Assembly: GCF_963678635.1 (NCBI RefSeq)
Contig: NC_087071.1
Span: 11,485,088 to 11,549,087 of the forward strand
From: Symsagittifera roscoffensis
Lineage: Eukaryota > Xenacoelomorpha > Acoela > Convolutidae
Reading direction: 5' to 3'
Length of the DNA stretch: 64,000 nt
This document shows, piece after piece, positions 46,231-57,469 of the stretch (its first letter is position 1; each line of letters starts with the position of its first letter). The notes beneath the pieces were generated by a model. That model was not told where the DNA came from. It saw only the letters and a program-made list of their open reading frames with translations, and did no database searches. A program made the position numbers and the translations under genes.

Positions 46231-46636
46231 GTCAAAATAAACAACAACTTTTCTTGTCAGATTTCGAAATTAAGCCCATTCACAAGTTTTTCAAAATTAC
46301 AATCTCATCCATAAACTACTTGAAAAACACAAATTCTGATATTATTTCACTACACGTGTATAATATTACACCATATCAAATAACATTACCCTTAGGACTT
46401 TTAGGAAATTGCAAAACAAATGCTACAACTTCACCTATAAAGGAAGTAGCATATCGAGTAAATAATATATTACAACTATTAAATATTTGTCAATCAACAA
46501 ATCTTGACGATGAATTATCCAAAATAATATAATAAGTAATGAAAAAAGAAACACAGATTACTTCACAAAAACACCATATTTTAAACTAACATTTAATATA
46601 ACAAATTATACAAAATAACAACAAAAATTTTTAACA
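46231..46636 (+). pseudogene. pol: Protease-RT linker, inner element
   Basis: The frame 46254-46532 (92 codons) reads SDIISLHVYNITPYQITLPLGLLGNC and YRVNNILQLLNICQS. This segment is present in all outer blocks in broken form. It has the look of a dUTPase-like or chromatin-binding linker in size, but I see no motif that settles it. It probably belongs to the pol polyprotein. Confidence 0.4.
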
Positions 46637-47560
46637 ATGTTTAATTTTCAACATTCACAAATAACGCAAAGTGAATTTGACAAATTAGCTAAACAACTGA
46701 TGAAATATTCAACAGTCTACGCAACATCAAAATTTGACGTTGGAAAAATTATTTCATCACTACACTTTCCATTAAAACCTGAGGCAGTTTTCAAAAAACA
46801 AAGAGCAAGTAAAGTACCGATTCACTTACACGACAAGGTAAATAGATTACTTGATATTTTTAGAATAATGTGAAATTATATCACCAGTAAATAAAGCAGA
46901 ACAACCAAAAGGTAATACCTTCATCAACCCTGTTATCATTCTAGCAAAAGGTGAATCACTAAAAATAGTTTTAGACGCTAAATATCTCAATTCACTAATT
47001 GACGAATCAAAATGTAATAGGCCCATTGAACCAATACAATCTATCTTAACAAAGATAAATGGTAAGTAATTCACAACCGCAGACATGAATAGTGCTTAAA
47101 ATCAGATGCCACTAGATGAACAACCACGACGATTAACACAATTTGTTATTGAAAATCAACAATACGAATTTAATCGATTATTCTATGGAATATTCATAGG
47201 ACCAGCAGCTTTTTCAGCTTTCATGAGTAAAATGTTTAGACCACTGAAACTCAAGAAAAATGCAATCACATATTTAGATGATGTTTTCATGCAATCACAA
47301 ACTAAAGACGAAATGTTTACATTTTGGAACAATATCATAAAATACTTCAGAACAAAAATCTGAAAGCAGCCTCCAATAAATCACACGCGTTAAATTTTAG
47401 GACATAATATTGAACAAAACACTCTCACTCCATTAAAATCACGCATGGATGCAATTCAAAAACTTCAACCACCTACAAATAAAAAGAAAATCCAGGAATT
47501 CCTTGGAATGTTGAATTTCCTAAGTAAATATGTTTACAAAATTCAATTATAATTAAGACC
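46637..47560 (+). pseudogene. pol: Reverse transcriptase, inner element
   Basis: Starts MFNFQHSQITQSEFDKL, with FPLKPEAVFKKQRASKVP and LDAKYLNSLIDESK. The first catalytic Asp is in FTTADMNSA (followed by a TAA in place of Tyr). A frame from 47106 then reads RLTQFVIENQQYEFNRLFYG, IGPAAFSAFMSKMF and the active site TYLDDVFMQ (YLDD 47271-47282). The thumb region (LGHNIEQNTLTPLK; IQEFLGMLNFLSKYV) is in other frames. The palm core is intact around YLDD, unlike the outer blocks with their 7-bp deletion. Confidence 0.8.
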
Positions 47561-48760
47561 TTTCTAAACCTCCTCAGACAACAAAATAATTTTGAATGTA
47601 CCACTGAACTTCAAACACGATTTGAAGAAAATAACAAAATTTTGACAGAACAAATTTCAAACACAGTTCCAGATCCAAACCAACCATTCTATGCAATGTG
47701 CGATGCTTCAAATTTTGGCATCGGCGCAGCATTATTACAATCACATAGTGGAACAAATAAAATGAATCTTATATCAGCAAATTCACGATTATTCACACAA
47801 GCTGAGCTACAACTCTCTACTCTAATGAGAGAATGTACAGCTATAAAATACACACTTACAGAAAACGAATTTCTGATACTTGGATCAAAACACCCAACAG
47901 TTTTATTTACAGATCAAAAACTAATTATATTTCTTTTCACACAAAAATCAAAACCTAATCATAGAGTTTATAGATTTCAATTAATTTTAATGAAATTCCC
48001 AAACTTACTTATAGTTTGGACAGCAGGAAAAACTTTGCATTACCAGATACATTAAGTAGAAATACGCCACCTGAACTACTTACACGAAAAACTACAGTTG
48101 AAACACCAAAAAATATCAAACTCTATCTCCCAAAAGATGAAACATCACTTCAATTAGAATGCAAATACGCAGTAAAAACTGACATTGATCAATCACAAAT
48201 AAACAATCTACAACATTTTCCACTCTACCGAAATTGCCAAAAAAATCACTATGAAGTTGATTTATTAGGTACATCTAACTTTAAACCAATTCCATACTCA
48301 CAATGGATAAAAAATAATACTCATTAAAAGAAAATAAAACAACAACCGCATAAAAAAGACCTTTTTCCATTAACTGACGAAGAAAATTTGACTGATAAAA
48401 TAAATTTATCAGGAACACAAACAAATGATTCAAAATACACAATAGATTAAGTTTTTAACCTCCATGACCCACTTGACACAATTCCTCTATCAAAACTAGA
48501 GATTGATAATATTTTTTCCGACCAACAGAAAAAATTACACTTGAACTTTTAAAACAATACCAAACTTTTGACCCAGTAATTAGACAACTCAAATCATGGC
48601 ACAAATATAAAACAAAACCAGCAAAAGCTGATACCACAATTCTAGGAAACGAAACATTCCTCCGATTTTTCCGAAAATTGAATACACAACAATCAATGAA
48701 AATACAGATCTTTTAGAATATCAATTAGATGATTCTAAAGTTCCCTGTCTCCCCTTAAGT
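47561..48760 (+). pseudogene. pol: RNase H and linker, inner element
   Basis: The frame 47642-48055 reads FYAMCDASNFGIGAALLQ (first Asp), TLMRECTAIKYTL (Glu) and TVLFTDQKLI (Asp), followed by QKSKPNHRVYRFQLILMKFP, the classical Ty3/gypsy RNase H order. A lost base near 48020 shifts to 48016-48327 (ALPDTLSRNTPPE, DLLGTSNFKPIPYSQW). Beyond that the linker is broken until the integrase. Confidence 0.75.
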
Positions 48761-50138
48761 ATGATACTGATAGCATTTAACATCTCCCATACACAAAATA
48801 CAAAAGGACACTCAGGATCAGAAAAGACATACTCAAACTTCACACAAAATTTTTATTTTCCAAATGCCCCAATTTGGATAAAAGTATTATGCAATGATTG
48901 TATAATATGTCAATTGAAGAAACCTTATCCAAATCAAAACAAAATAGCACAGAAACAAGATTTTAAAGGACAAAGTTTATATTTCAACCATAGAATTTCA
49001 TTCGACACAAAAGGACCAATTTCACCATCCTCTGAAGGAAATTCTTACATTATGGTCATTGTTGATGCATTCACGCACTATGTAGCACTCAACCCCGTAC
49101 CGCCTTGTAATACTTATTATGCTTACACAACACTTTACGAACACTGGATAGCTAAATTCGGATTACCCGAAATCCTAGTTACAGACAACGGTACAGAGTT
49201 TATTAATAATGAAATTATCACACTATGCCACTTATACAACATTAAACACAAACCACGTACATCTCATGCACCTTGGACAAACGGTTTAGTCGAAGGTATG
49301 AACCGTTCTTTACAAGAACATCTTAGATGTATCATTAATGGAAATGATACACGATACAAAGAATGGTCAGTATATGTAAAATTATTTCCCTTATCATACA
49401 ATTCACAAATAACGACAACTTTAGGAATGTCACCATATGAAATGGTTTTTAATCAAAACCAAGAAAACCAATTATGTTCACAGCAAGTGCTCACAAAATC
49501 GCACAAAGTCATTGCAAACCAAATAAAGATTCAATATGCTATAATCTACCATTACACACACATGTTGAAGATCATTTTCATCACCCACAAATTCTCAAAT
49601 TAGCCTCCGGCACACATACCGAATGGGTTTTGAATAGAGGTAAAAAAGCACAATGAAATCTACCAAAAATTCACAAAAAAATTGTTACAAAGGCAAAACA
49701 TTAACAGCCAAATTAATTCACGTTTTATGCCAGCCACATATTTAAAAATTGGAACATTTGTCTGAATACCTAATTTTATTACACATAAAGGAATCTCCAA
49801 AAACTTACAACCACTTGAAAGGACCATACCAAATAATTGCCAAACCCACTGAAGTAACATACAAATTCACAGATTCAACTAAAAAAGAAATTGTTCAACA
49901 TCGTAATAATTTATTACCTTACTACCCGAAAGAAAACGCATTACGCGAATTAACTCAAATATATTCTTTTAAAGTTATGCAAAACAATACACAGATAGAA
50001 CAAGAAACAAATGTACATGACGACATCCATCATAAACAAAATCAAAAACAAAACACAAAAACACCAGACACAAAAATATCTCAAAAAGAAAGAAAAAACA
50101 GGAAAATGATAGAAAAACCTTACCACAAGAACCAATAG
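48761..50138 (+). pseudogene. pol: Integrase with GPY domain, inner element
   Basis: The 280-codon frame 48761-49603 holds an intact N-terminal zinc module (SHTQNTKGHSGSEK and CNDCIICQ) and the complete catalytic triad: FDTKGP (Asp 49004-49006), LVTDNGTEF (Asp 49184-49186) and GLVEGMNRS (Glu 49292-49294), the last two 35 residues apart. A base lost in AAAACCAAGAAAACC (~49465) shifts the frame. The rest is read at 49474-49656 and 49749-50138, ending in KGPYQIIAKPTEVTYKF and VQHRNNLLPYYPKE, the GPY/F domain of Ty3/gypsy integrases. It would insert the cDNA with a 4-bp duplication, as seen for this copy. Confidence 0.8.
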
Positions 50139-50848
50139 AAAAATCAGAACACAGAGAATCGTCACGACTTAGAAATCAACCACGTAAAAATTACAAACCA
50201 TTCATCCCACAATCTAAAATATTTTAAAAAGTTGGATTTCAAAAACAACTTTAATTTTAAAGTCAATAATTAATACACCTCTAAATCATTTTGAACTTTC
50301 AAATTTTCAAGACAACATGCTGAAACATACGCAACAGTTCTAGTTCAAATTCAGCCAATATGATTCACTCAAATCCGTCACCTTCAATATCTCTAACACA
50401 AACCTACTAGCCGATAGACATTTATCTCCAGGCATATCTATAACTATAACTTTACAAGCTCCAGGTGAAAAATAAGCAACTTGCTAAAACTTGACAACTA
50501 AAATAAACACCACCATAATATTACAACCCTCCCCTATCTAATAAAGCAAACATCAACAATATCTTCCCAATTTAGACCTCGAAAACCCTGCAACCAAAAC
50601 TGGCAAATCAGCCTAAAGTAAAAAAGGACCATAATCATTTGGCCTAATACAAATATTTCAAAAATACCCCAGATTACCCAACAAATAAAAACAAAGCAAA
50701 GAAGACCTCCCGAGCACCATAAAACTAGCCTCCAACAATTTGTCACAAAACTCAACCCACTTGTAAAAAAAATCAATAAATAATCCGACCACACTTGAAT
50801 TTTGCTCCAGAAGTTCAAAAGAAATTCGACGAACGAATCATTTCTTAA
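50139..50848. other. Spacer between pol and membrane ORFs
   Basis: No gene seen over ~700 bases. It is colinear with 60780-61418 of block C, so it is a regular part of the family, perhaps with the splice acceptor for a subgenomic RNA, which I cannot place. Confidence 0.4.
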
Positions 50849-51088
50849 ATGCTTCTCTCTTTAACAGTCGATACTTTAAAAAATATAATCATAAATCTTT
50901 TCATAAAATTTTTCCTTCTATTTAAACTTTTGCTTATAGTTTTTATTGAAAGTTTTGAAGCCCTAATAATTGTTTTCATAACTTTTTGCAATATTTTTTA
51001 AATTTTCTACTCCCTTTTTGAAATATATCTTCAACTTTCCCAAACCATTGAACACATTCACAGGTACGATAATTCAAAGTCTATTTAA
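50849..51088 (+). pseudogene. Small membrane ORF a, inner element
   Basis: 79 codons from ATG (MLLSLTVDTLKN) to TAA 51086-51088 with one internal TAA near 50998 (Phe-Tyr region). Two hydrophobic segments (INLFIKFFLLFKLLLIVFI; LIIVFITFCNIF) precede a polar C-terminus (EIYLQLSQTIEHIHRY). Block C has the same protein (61419-61651), with Leu at the internal stop. The stop abuts the ATG of the next ORF without a spacer in both lineages. Confidence 0.45.
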
Positions 51089-51277
51089 ATGATACAAACA
51101 ATTTTTAGTAGAACAGATATTTTTTTACTATTCGTAATTTTCCTCACATTTTTATCATCCCTAATTATGACAATGTGCAAATGTGTAAAAAAGGCAATAG
51201 TCACATTCGCCTTAGCAATAATCCTTTTAATTCTTTTCATCGAAGAATTTTACAAAAAACATAAACTTTCCCACTAA
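51089..51277 (+). CDS. Small membrane ORF b, inner element
   Basis: 62 codons, ATG directly after the TAA of ORF a. Two strongly hydrophobic segments, IFLLFVIFLTFLSSLIM (~11-27) and IVTFALAIILLILFI (~37-51), flank a TMCKCVKK loop. A Lys/His-rich end follows. In block C the first segment and CKCIKK are kept before a one-base indel. It is the size and layout of a viroporin-like or signal-anchor protein (inference). It may originally have continued into the Pro/Ser-rich frame downstream. Confidence 0.5.
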   Translation: MIQTIFSRTDIFLLFVIFLTFLSSLIMTMCKCVKKAIVTFALAIILLILFIEEFYKKHKLSH

Positions 51278-52090
51278 GAAACAGATTAATAGGACACACT
51301 TCCAAATTTGCTAACCAACCACCACCAAAACAGTCTTCCAAATTTGCTAACCAACCACCACCAAAACAGACTGAGGCATATTAGTCAAAATCAAAATACA
51401 GTTGAAGTCAATAGACAAATTATACACCCAAGACGAAATAGAATTTTTCAAACTCCCAGAGATACTTTTAACATACCTCAATCCCCAACACCATCAATCT
51501 CAGAAGTCTCTAGTATTACATTACCAGACACTCCTACGCTCACTTCACAACAAAACACACCAAATTTCCCTTCAGACTATCTAGGTTCAACACCAACATC
51601 CGAACAAATCCGTGAAAATCTTTTTAACCCCCCCCCCCCAACACCACCGAACGACTACCATATTGGACAACACAACCTTACTCACAAGGAGAACCAAACA
51701 TAGTAAATTAACCAATAGATATTTCCTCAGTTACAACACTATCATCTCTACCAGGAACATTATCACTCCCTTCGACAACATCAATAAGTCAAATATCACC
51801 ATCATTTTTCCCCCTAAATTTTCCAAATAACCTCGACGCCCGACACAGAGAACAATCAACGAATATACCTCTACGATTAGATTGGAACATATTCGTAGCA
51901 CCTCTCCATTATTTGGACAACATCACGAGAGCCACCGACTCCACAGTTGGACACTCAATAGATTACAATATAGACAAGATATCCACGAAGATACTCGACA
52001 ACATAACGTTCAAATACTGCAACAAAACAGTCTTCAATTAAAGTTTGAAATAACAGTCAAACTTAATAATATTGTAGAACACCCCTAACC
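51278..52090 (+). pseudogene. Pro/Ser/Gln-rich ORF before the envelope region, inner element
   Basis: The frame 51308-51703 reads HISQNQNTVEVNRQIIHPRR, TFNIPQSPTPSISEVSS, FPSDYLGSTPTSEQIREN, then a C10 tract shifts the frame. It continues with NEPIDISSVTTLSSLPGTLS-type text and PLRLDWNIFVAPL to ~52085 (RQDIHEDTRQHNVQILQQN). Block C (61870-62790) has the same protein with most residues kept. Proline-rich and low in hydrophobics, it resembles a disordered structural or tail domain. It could be an N-terminal extension of ORF b or of the envelope-like protein. Confidence 0.45.
51301..51372. repeat. 36-bp tandem duplication
   Basis: TCCAAATTTGCTAACCAACC at 51301 recurs at 51337. Block C has one unit (~61866). 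Confidence 0.85.
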
Positions 52091-54837
52091 ATTAATTCCA
52101 CCTAATATAACAGCTCAATCGCTACCACCACCAGTTATAACAACTGAAGTAATATATAAATACGATAGATATACAAAAAACACAACTGGATACAAAACAT
52201 TTTATAATCCATACTCCGGATTATCATACACATGTGTATTCTAAAGATATTAACATTTCAACACATCCTTTTTTAATATTTTCCGACCAAAACACAAATC
52301 CAACTCTTCGCACAGGACCTCAGGATTTATTAGTAACACACTATGATTGTGAAGAAAACGAACAAAAAACACTACACAAGTATGCAATAAATCAAGTAAC
52401 ACAGTGCGAAACAGAACCACAAGCTATAGAAACTACAAATGTATTAGCAACATTGTATTCAAAAGCCCGAGCAACAACAGTCACAGGATATAAGTTAACA
52501 GCAACATTTTCTGAAAAGAAAGTACATTGTTCACAAGTTTCCAACGGAAATAAAACCGACTTGATCACGAATCATTTTACCAGAGTAACATAAAAAGACT
52601 TTTACACCTAAATCCCGACGATTGTAAAAACAAATTACTCAGATTAAACCTAACAAGAAATAAGAAAACAGACAGAAAAATAGTAAATTTTCAAGTTTTC
52701 ACCGACTCCGTACATCAAGCAGAACTTCAAAGATACCAAGGACATATTCAATTAGACGAAAATTACCCATATAGTGGCGCACACGGACGATTAACTTATG
52801 ATATACACGATAAACACTGGATACCACACATTGGAATAAATAATCCTTCAAACTGCAAAGTAGACACAAAAAAAAGATACCAAGAAATAATGTTTTTTGA
52901 TTGAAAAATACAACTTGAAAAAATACAACTCACACGAGAGTTAACTGATAACACCAAGATCTATCAAAGAATTAGATTGCTTGCAAAAGTGATTAAGGTT
53001 ATTGTGACTCTACAACAAGAACCCAAGCAACAATTGTTTGGTTTCCCGAAGATACATGCACAACATTTCAAGTAGCAAAAATACACGCTCGAATGATAAA
53101 ATTTCATGAAAAATATTTTATTGAATCAATTCCATACGAACAAGTGAACCCGTCTCACAAACAAAGCAATGATTTCAAAAACATTCATGATATAGAAATT
53201 AAATTGACACGTTTTCAAATCTATCGCGAAACAGAATTTGCATGTAAATATCGCAATCCACTTTATAAAACACAATACTCTGAAATACTTGTCGAATACG
53301 AAAAAAGTTTCGACATGACCCTTGGAAAAACAAAATTTGACCCTTACGCAACAAGTCACCCTTTTAACGAAGGCACATCATACGTTCCAGTGAACTTTTA
53401 TAAAAGCACGGGTAACCCTGGTGGAAAGCTAAAACCATACGATAGTAAAATTACACGTTTACAAGAATTATCACTAATGAATAGCACCTATTTTGGTATT
53501 ATACATTATGATATCCACTTAGATATGAAATTAGACTACACAATTAGTAGATCTTTCCAGGAAATGTCATTTTCTGAATTAGAAACACTTCATCAACTAT
53601 GCGAATTAGAAAGAACACAAATCTTACAATCACTCTTATTAGCAGTATTAAAAATACCCTACGCAGGATATTTATGATCAGGAAATAGATCAAACTTTCT
53701 TGATTACAAAGGAAACATTTTATGGTTTTATACTTGCACCAAAAAAATATCACCATTATATGTTTTTGAAGATAAACGTTGTTATAAAAGAATCCCCATA
53801 TTCTACAAAAATAAAGTACATTTTGTCGATACAATTTCAAGACGAACTTACTTTTGGGATACCGCAGTCCGATGTGGATCAGAAAATAGCCACAATGTCG
53901 TACATTTAAACCCTGACGAAGATAAATACTACCTACTTACACCGTATTCTACATTAATGCAACCACTCAAAAAGTTTTCACCCGAAAGCATCCGAGCTAT
54001 CGCTCGTAACCCCAATATTAATTTACAATCAATTGGAATATATACTAAATCTGATATACAACATCAAATTAGAACACAACATTTCAAGAATTACTAATAC
54101 AAATGGACACAATACAACGACAATCAATCGACCAGAACTTAAGAAAACTTGCGGAAACCGCAGGATTTGCAGACATTTACACACAAGACTACTGCGTATA
54201 TTTTAAGGATATTAAAGATTACATATATTTAAACGGTGAAAAATACAGACCACAAGATATTTTACCCTCATAAATATTTTCAATTTTGTAACCTTAAAAA
54301 ACGAAATTCTCGCCTTTCTAGGATGGCCCTATTACATCTTAGAAAGATTAACTATCTTATACGCTATGTTTAATTTTATAGGATTTCTTTTCTCAATATT
54401 AAAAGGAATCTATAACACATGCGCTATACACACACAAGTAAACCGCCAAGCAAGTGTAGCACGCAAATTATTTGCAGGATTTTTTGGAATTTTCTCATCA
54501 TCAATCAATAAAATACTTCTAGAAGCACAAATAAAAGAATATAATACAAAAAATATCCACAAGACCAAACACATATGACGAAGAACATAATAAGGTAGAT
54601 ACAACACCTATAGCACCACAGATACCAGCCCTACCAAAAAAACCATCCATTATCATTAGTTCCCCGAAGTTTTCGAAACCTAGCAATCCAAAGTTCAGAC
54701 CAATTACAACACAAAGTCCCATTCAACACATAATGACATATCATTCACAAAATGATAATACATATGAACAAATTATCGAACAACTTCATACCACCACTTT
54801 TCAGTCTCAAAATAATCATTTTTTTAGCCCACGATGA
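52091..54837 (+). pseudogene. Envelope-like region, inner element
   Basis: A long reading in at least five frame pieces. It starts near 52105 (AQSLPPPVITTEVIYKYDR), with RTGPQDLLVTHYDCEENE and further Cys in 52234-52593. Then come 52590-52990 (HQAELQRYQGHIQLDEN), 53093-53677 (194 open codons), 53680-54097 and 54110-54270. The C-terminal piece (54282-54580) is hydrophobic (FLGWPYYILERLTILYAMF, IGFLFSILKGIYN) followed by a polar tail ending at TGA 54835-54837. Position after pol, Cys-rich ectodomain and membrane segment plus tail are those of an entry glycoprotein. I cannot assign it to a fusion-protein class by eye. It is heavily broken. Confidence 0.55.
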
Positions 54838-55550
54838 GCCGACAAATTGGATCCCTCCATCGCTCAAATTTCCACCCAGCCAACCTCCAAGCTCAAACCC
54901 CAATTACCACACTTTTTGCTTTCCCGCCACCCGGTTCTCCAGTTATTAATATACCATCAAGCATGAATTCTGATACTAACTCAGATATTTCAGTTTTTCA
55001 TACCATCTCACAATTTAACAACTCCGATGTAGAAATTCCCGACGAATTCGCAGACTCCGAACCATCTCCCTCTACCCATACCCAGACCAACTCTTCAGCT
55101 TTTTCGAAACTCCCCTTTCGACCCGTCCAAACCAGTCATCCACTCCCATCCCTTTCCACTCCTTCTTACGCTTCCCAAGTAACCTCAACCTCTTCTCCAT
55201 TTAATTCCGACAGATCGCATAATAACTCCCCAGATAACATTCAAATTTCCGAAGAACTTGACAGTTTTATCACACTACAACAACAATTAACATACCCCCA
55301 CACTCTTACGATACATCAACTATCATCAGCAGTAACATCATCAAATCCACAAACTTCTACACCACTTTCAGATTACACTCCATCATTAGCTCAATCATCC
55401 ACATCCACCGAACCATCTACCAACACTAACCGAGCTTACCGCACTTTTAAACGAAAATTCCCAAATCACCTATTTACAAACACAGCCGGAACAGCCAGAG
55501 AATATATCAACCACCCAGATCACACAAACACAAAAAAAAACTTCAAATAA
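54834..55550 (+). CDS. Post-envelope ORF X, Ser/Thr/Pro-rich (238 codons)
   Basis: Its ATG overlaps the envelope stop as ATGA. It is open for 238 codons: MSRQIGSLHRSNFHP start, then a long Ser/Thr/Pro/Gln-rich, likely disordered stretch (SSMNSDTNSDISVFHTIS; DVEIPDEFADSEPSPST), an acidic segment, and a more ordered C-terminus (RAYRTFKRKFPNHLF). It ends two codons after an A9 run. The -1 frame is open from 55451 and continues into ORF Y, so X and Y may be one protein read through a frameshift. No family is recognised, and C-rich codon use differs from gag-pol. Ty3/gypsy elements normally have nothing here. Confidence 0.6.
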   Translation: MSRQIGSLHRSNFHPANLQAQTPITTLFAFPPPGSPVINIPSSMNSDTNSDISVFHTISQFNNSDVEIPDEFADSEPSPSTHTQTNSSAFSKLPFRPVQTSHPLPSLSTPSYASQVTSTSSPFNSDRSHNNSPDNIQISEELDSFITLQQQLTYPHTLTIHQLSSAVTSSNPQTSTPLSDYTPSLAQSSTSTEPSTNTNRAYRTFKRKFPNHLFTNTAGTAREYINHPDHTNTKKNFK

Positions 55551-56521
55551 CCCTACACTCATTTCCACAATATACCTTAAATACTTCTACCACTACTAAT
55601 GAAACACGAAGTTTTATTGATGAGCAGGTTTTAATGCCAACACTCCATTGGACAGCTTTTTACAACTATACTAACCTCCTTTATCTACCACTAACTAATA
55701 TTAATGAAAATATCGAGAAAAACAAAAATATACTATATAGACTCACCACATCATTAACACCTCGACAATTTACTTACGTTAGATATGAAAAACTATTAAA
55801 AACATTCACCGCACCCCGAGCTAACGATTTCTCAACAGAATACTACGATCATAATACCATCCGTCCTAACCAAGATCAATTTTTGGACGAAGACCGCTTT
55901 GCAAACCCGCAACTAACCGAAAATCTTTTTATTAAAACACCATATCTATTTACACTTAATATTTTTGCTAAAAAGCACGATCATATAATTTCAGAAGCAC
56001 TAGTTGACATACAAGCATATGAAAGCTTCTTTGATAAATTTCACTTATTTTCATTATTCTTTCACTTTCTCTCTTCACAGGAACGCGATTTGCACTGTTC
56101 CCACAATATAATGTTACGCACTAAACAAACGCACACTTACACATATTATCGTTTTATACAAAACCATTTTGATTTACACACACCATCACGACAACCCCGT
56201 TACCGTTTTCAGTTTGTTAACTCGAAATACACGTCACCATTCTGTCTTAATTTTACATATTGCATTAAAAATACTAACCTCCACGGCATCCTCCGCATCT
56301 ACGACCCAGTTACCCAAATGTATATATTCTGTCCCATCACGAAGACCTTCAATGATGAAGAATCAAGACCCTTCATTAGCCCGCATGAATTCATACAACC
56401 TATCAAAATACCCATACTAGAATTTATTCATAACACTAAATATAATCTTAAAATTTACAACCTCATCCAAAACACACCTCAAGAGTTCACAGTAGGCACA
56501 GAAGAACTAAACACCATCTAG
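55451..56521 (+). CDS. Post-envelope ORF Y (295 codons from ATG, open from 55451)
   Basis: The ATG-initiated frame is 55634-56521. The same frame is open back to 55451, overlapping ORF X by 100 bases. It is not low-complexity: MPTLHWTAFYNYTNLLYLP, SLTPRQFTYVRYEKLLK, a central LFSLFFHFLSSQERDLHCSH, PFCLNFTYCIKNTNLHG and MYIFCPITKTFND, with several Cys and many aromatic residues, so it looks folded. I see no signal peptide or clear membrane span. Not recognised. An undamaged frame of this length in an element otherwise full of stops is notable. Confidence 0.6.
   Translation, partial: TKIPKSPIYKHSRNSQRIYQPPRSHKHKKKLQITLHSFPQYTLNTSTTTNETRSFIDEQVLMPTLHWTAFYNYTNLLYLPLTNINENIEKNKNILYRLTTSLTPRQFTYVRYEKLLKTFTAPRANDFSTEYYDHNTIRPNQDQFLDEDRFANPQLTENLFIKTPYLFTLNIFAKKHDHIISEALVDIQAYESFFDKFHLFSLFFHFLSSQERDLHCSHNIMLRTKQTHTYTYYRFIQNHFDLHTPSRQPRYRFQFVNSKYTSPFCLNFTYCIKNTNLHGILRIYDPVTQMYIFCPITKTFNDEESRPFISPHEFIQPIKIPILEFIHNTKYNLKIYNLIQNTPQEFTVGTEELNTI
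55535..55541 (+). promoter_or_regulatory. Candidate -1 frameshift site A_AAA_AAC
   Basis: Within an A9 run the zero frame of ORF X reads AAA AAA AAC, giving the classical X_XXY_YYZ heptamer A_AAA_AAC in phase, followed by TTC AAA TAA. A -1 slip would enter the frame of ORF Y (CTT CAA ATA ACC). Retroviruses use this heptamer. A one-base change in the homopolymer would look the same. No downstream pseudoknot was established. Confidence 0.4.
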
Positions 56522-57469
56522 GCACTTCAATTGCTTTGGCCACTGCTACAAACTAACAATGTCATACGCATACTAGCCAAGTTACTAACAACATCAGACT
56601 TGATTCACGACATCTTCCCACATGGTTTTTTCCCAGATGAATAAGGTAAAAATGAATTAAAATAATTTTAACTAATAAATTCAAAATTGTACTAAACATT
56701 TTCTATCAATGTTTAATTAATCCTTTTAGTCTTCACACCACAATCATCTACAAAACAGAAAAAAAGACAAATAAAAATACAAAATTATAATAAAACTCCT
56801 AAATCCTTTGCACTAAATAACGTAGTAAAATTCATACCCAAAGTAGTAATTTCATTTATAAATTATTTCCGCAAGAAGCAAGCAGTAAAATTAAATACGA
56901 TGAAAAATTATAATTTTAAACTTCCCCAAAAGCAGTAAAATTCAATTTCTATGAAATTTATTCATAAAATGAGAAAACAGTACTACCTTTTTCAATATTT
57001 TCATTCAATCGCACAAGAATTCTATCCAAACTCGCACAGCTCGCCCACTAAGAATTGTTCAAATAATAATTTTATGTTTCGATTTTTCACTAACAACAAG
57101 TCAAACAAGCAATAACAAGTTTCAAAATTTTCTTTAACCCGGTTGGAAAGGAATTATATACTAAACCAAACTAACAACGCAGCATACTAAACACCACAAA
57201 CCATGAAATAACAGCATGACTAAGAAAAGAAAACCAACGGTACCCAAACCGGATCAACCCAGCTTAAAACTGGATAGTTTATTCTTTTGAAGACTATTAT
57301 AAAGTCTAAGAAAGAAATAATAAAACACAAAAAAGTCGTACGACAAACCCAAGCCAAAAACAATTTGATTTTTGAAAAAAAGGACACAACCAAAGTAACA
57401 TAAAGAAGACCAGAAAAAACCAACATAAAATGTTATCACATAACAGGACCTCTCAAAGAAATAGCATGA

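Noticed and set aside
46254-46532. dUTPase in the protease-RT linker
   Set aside because: The size is right and the segment is conserved among blocks, but none of the dUTPase motifs is visible, so I left it as an unassigned linker.
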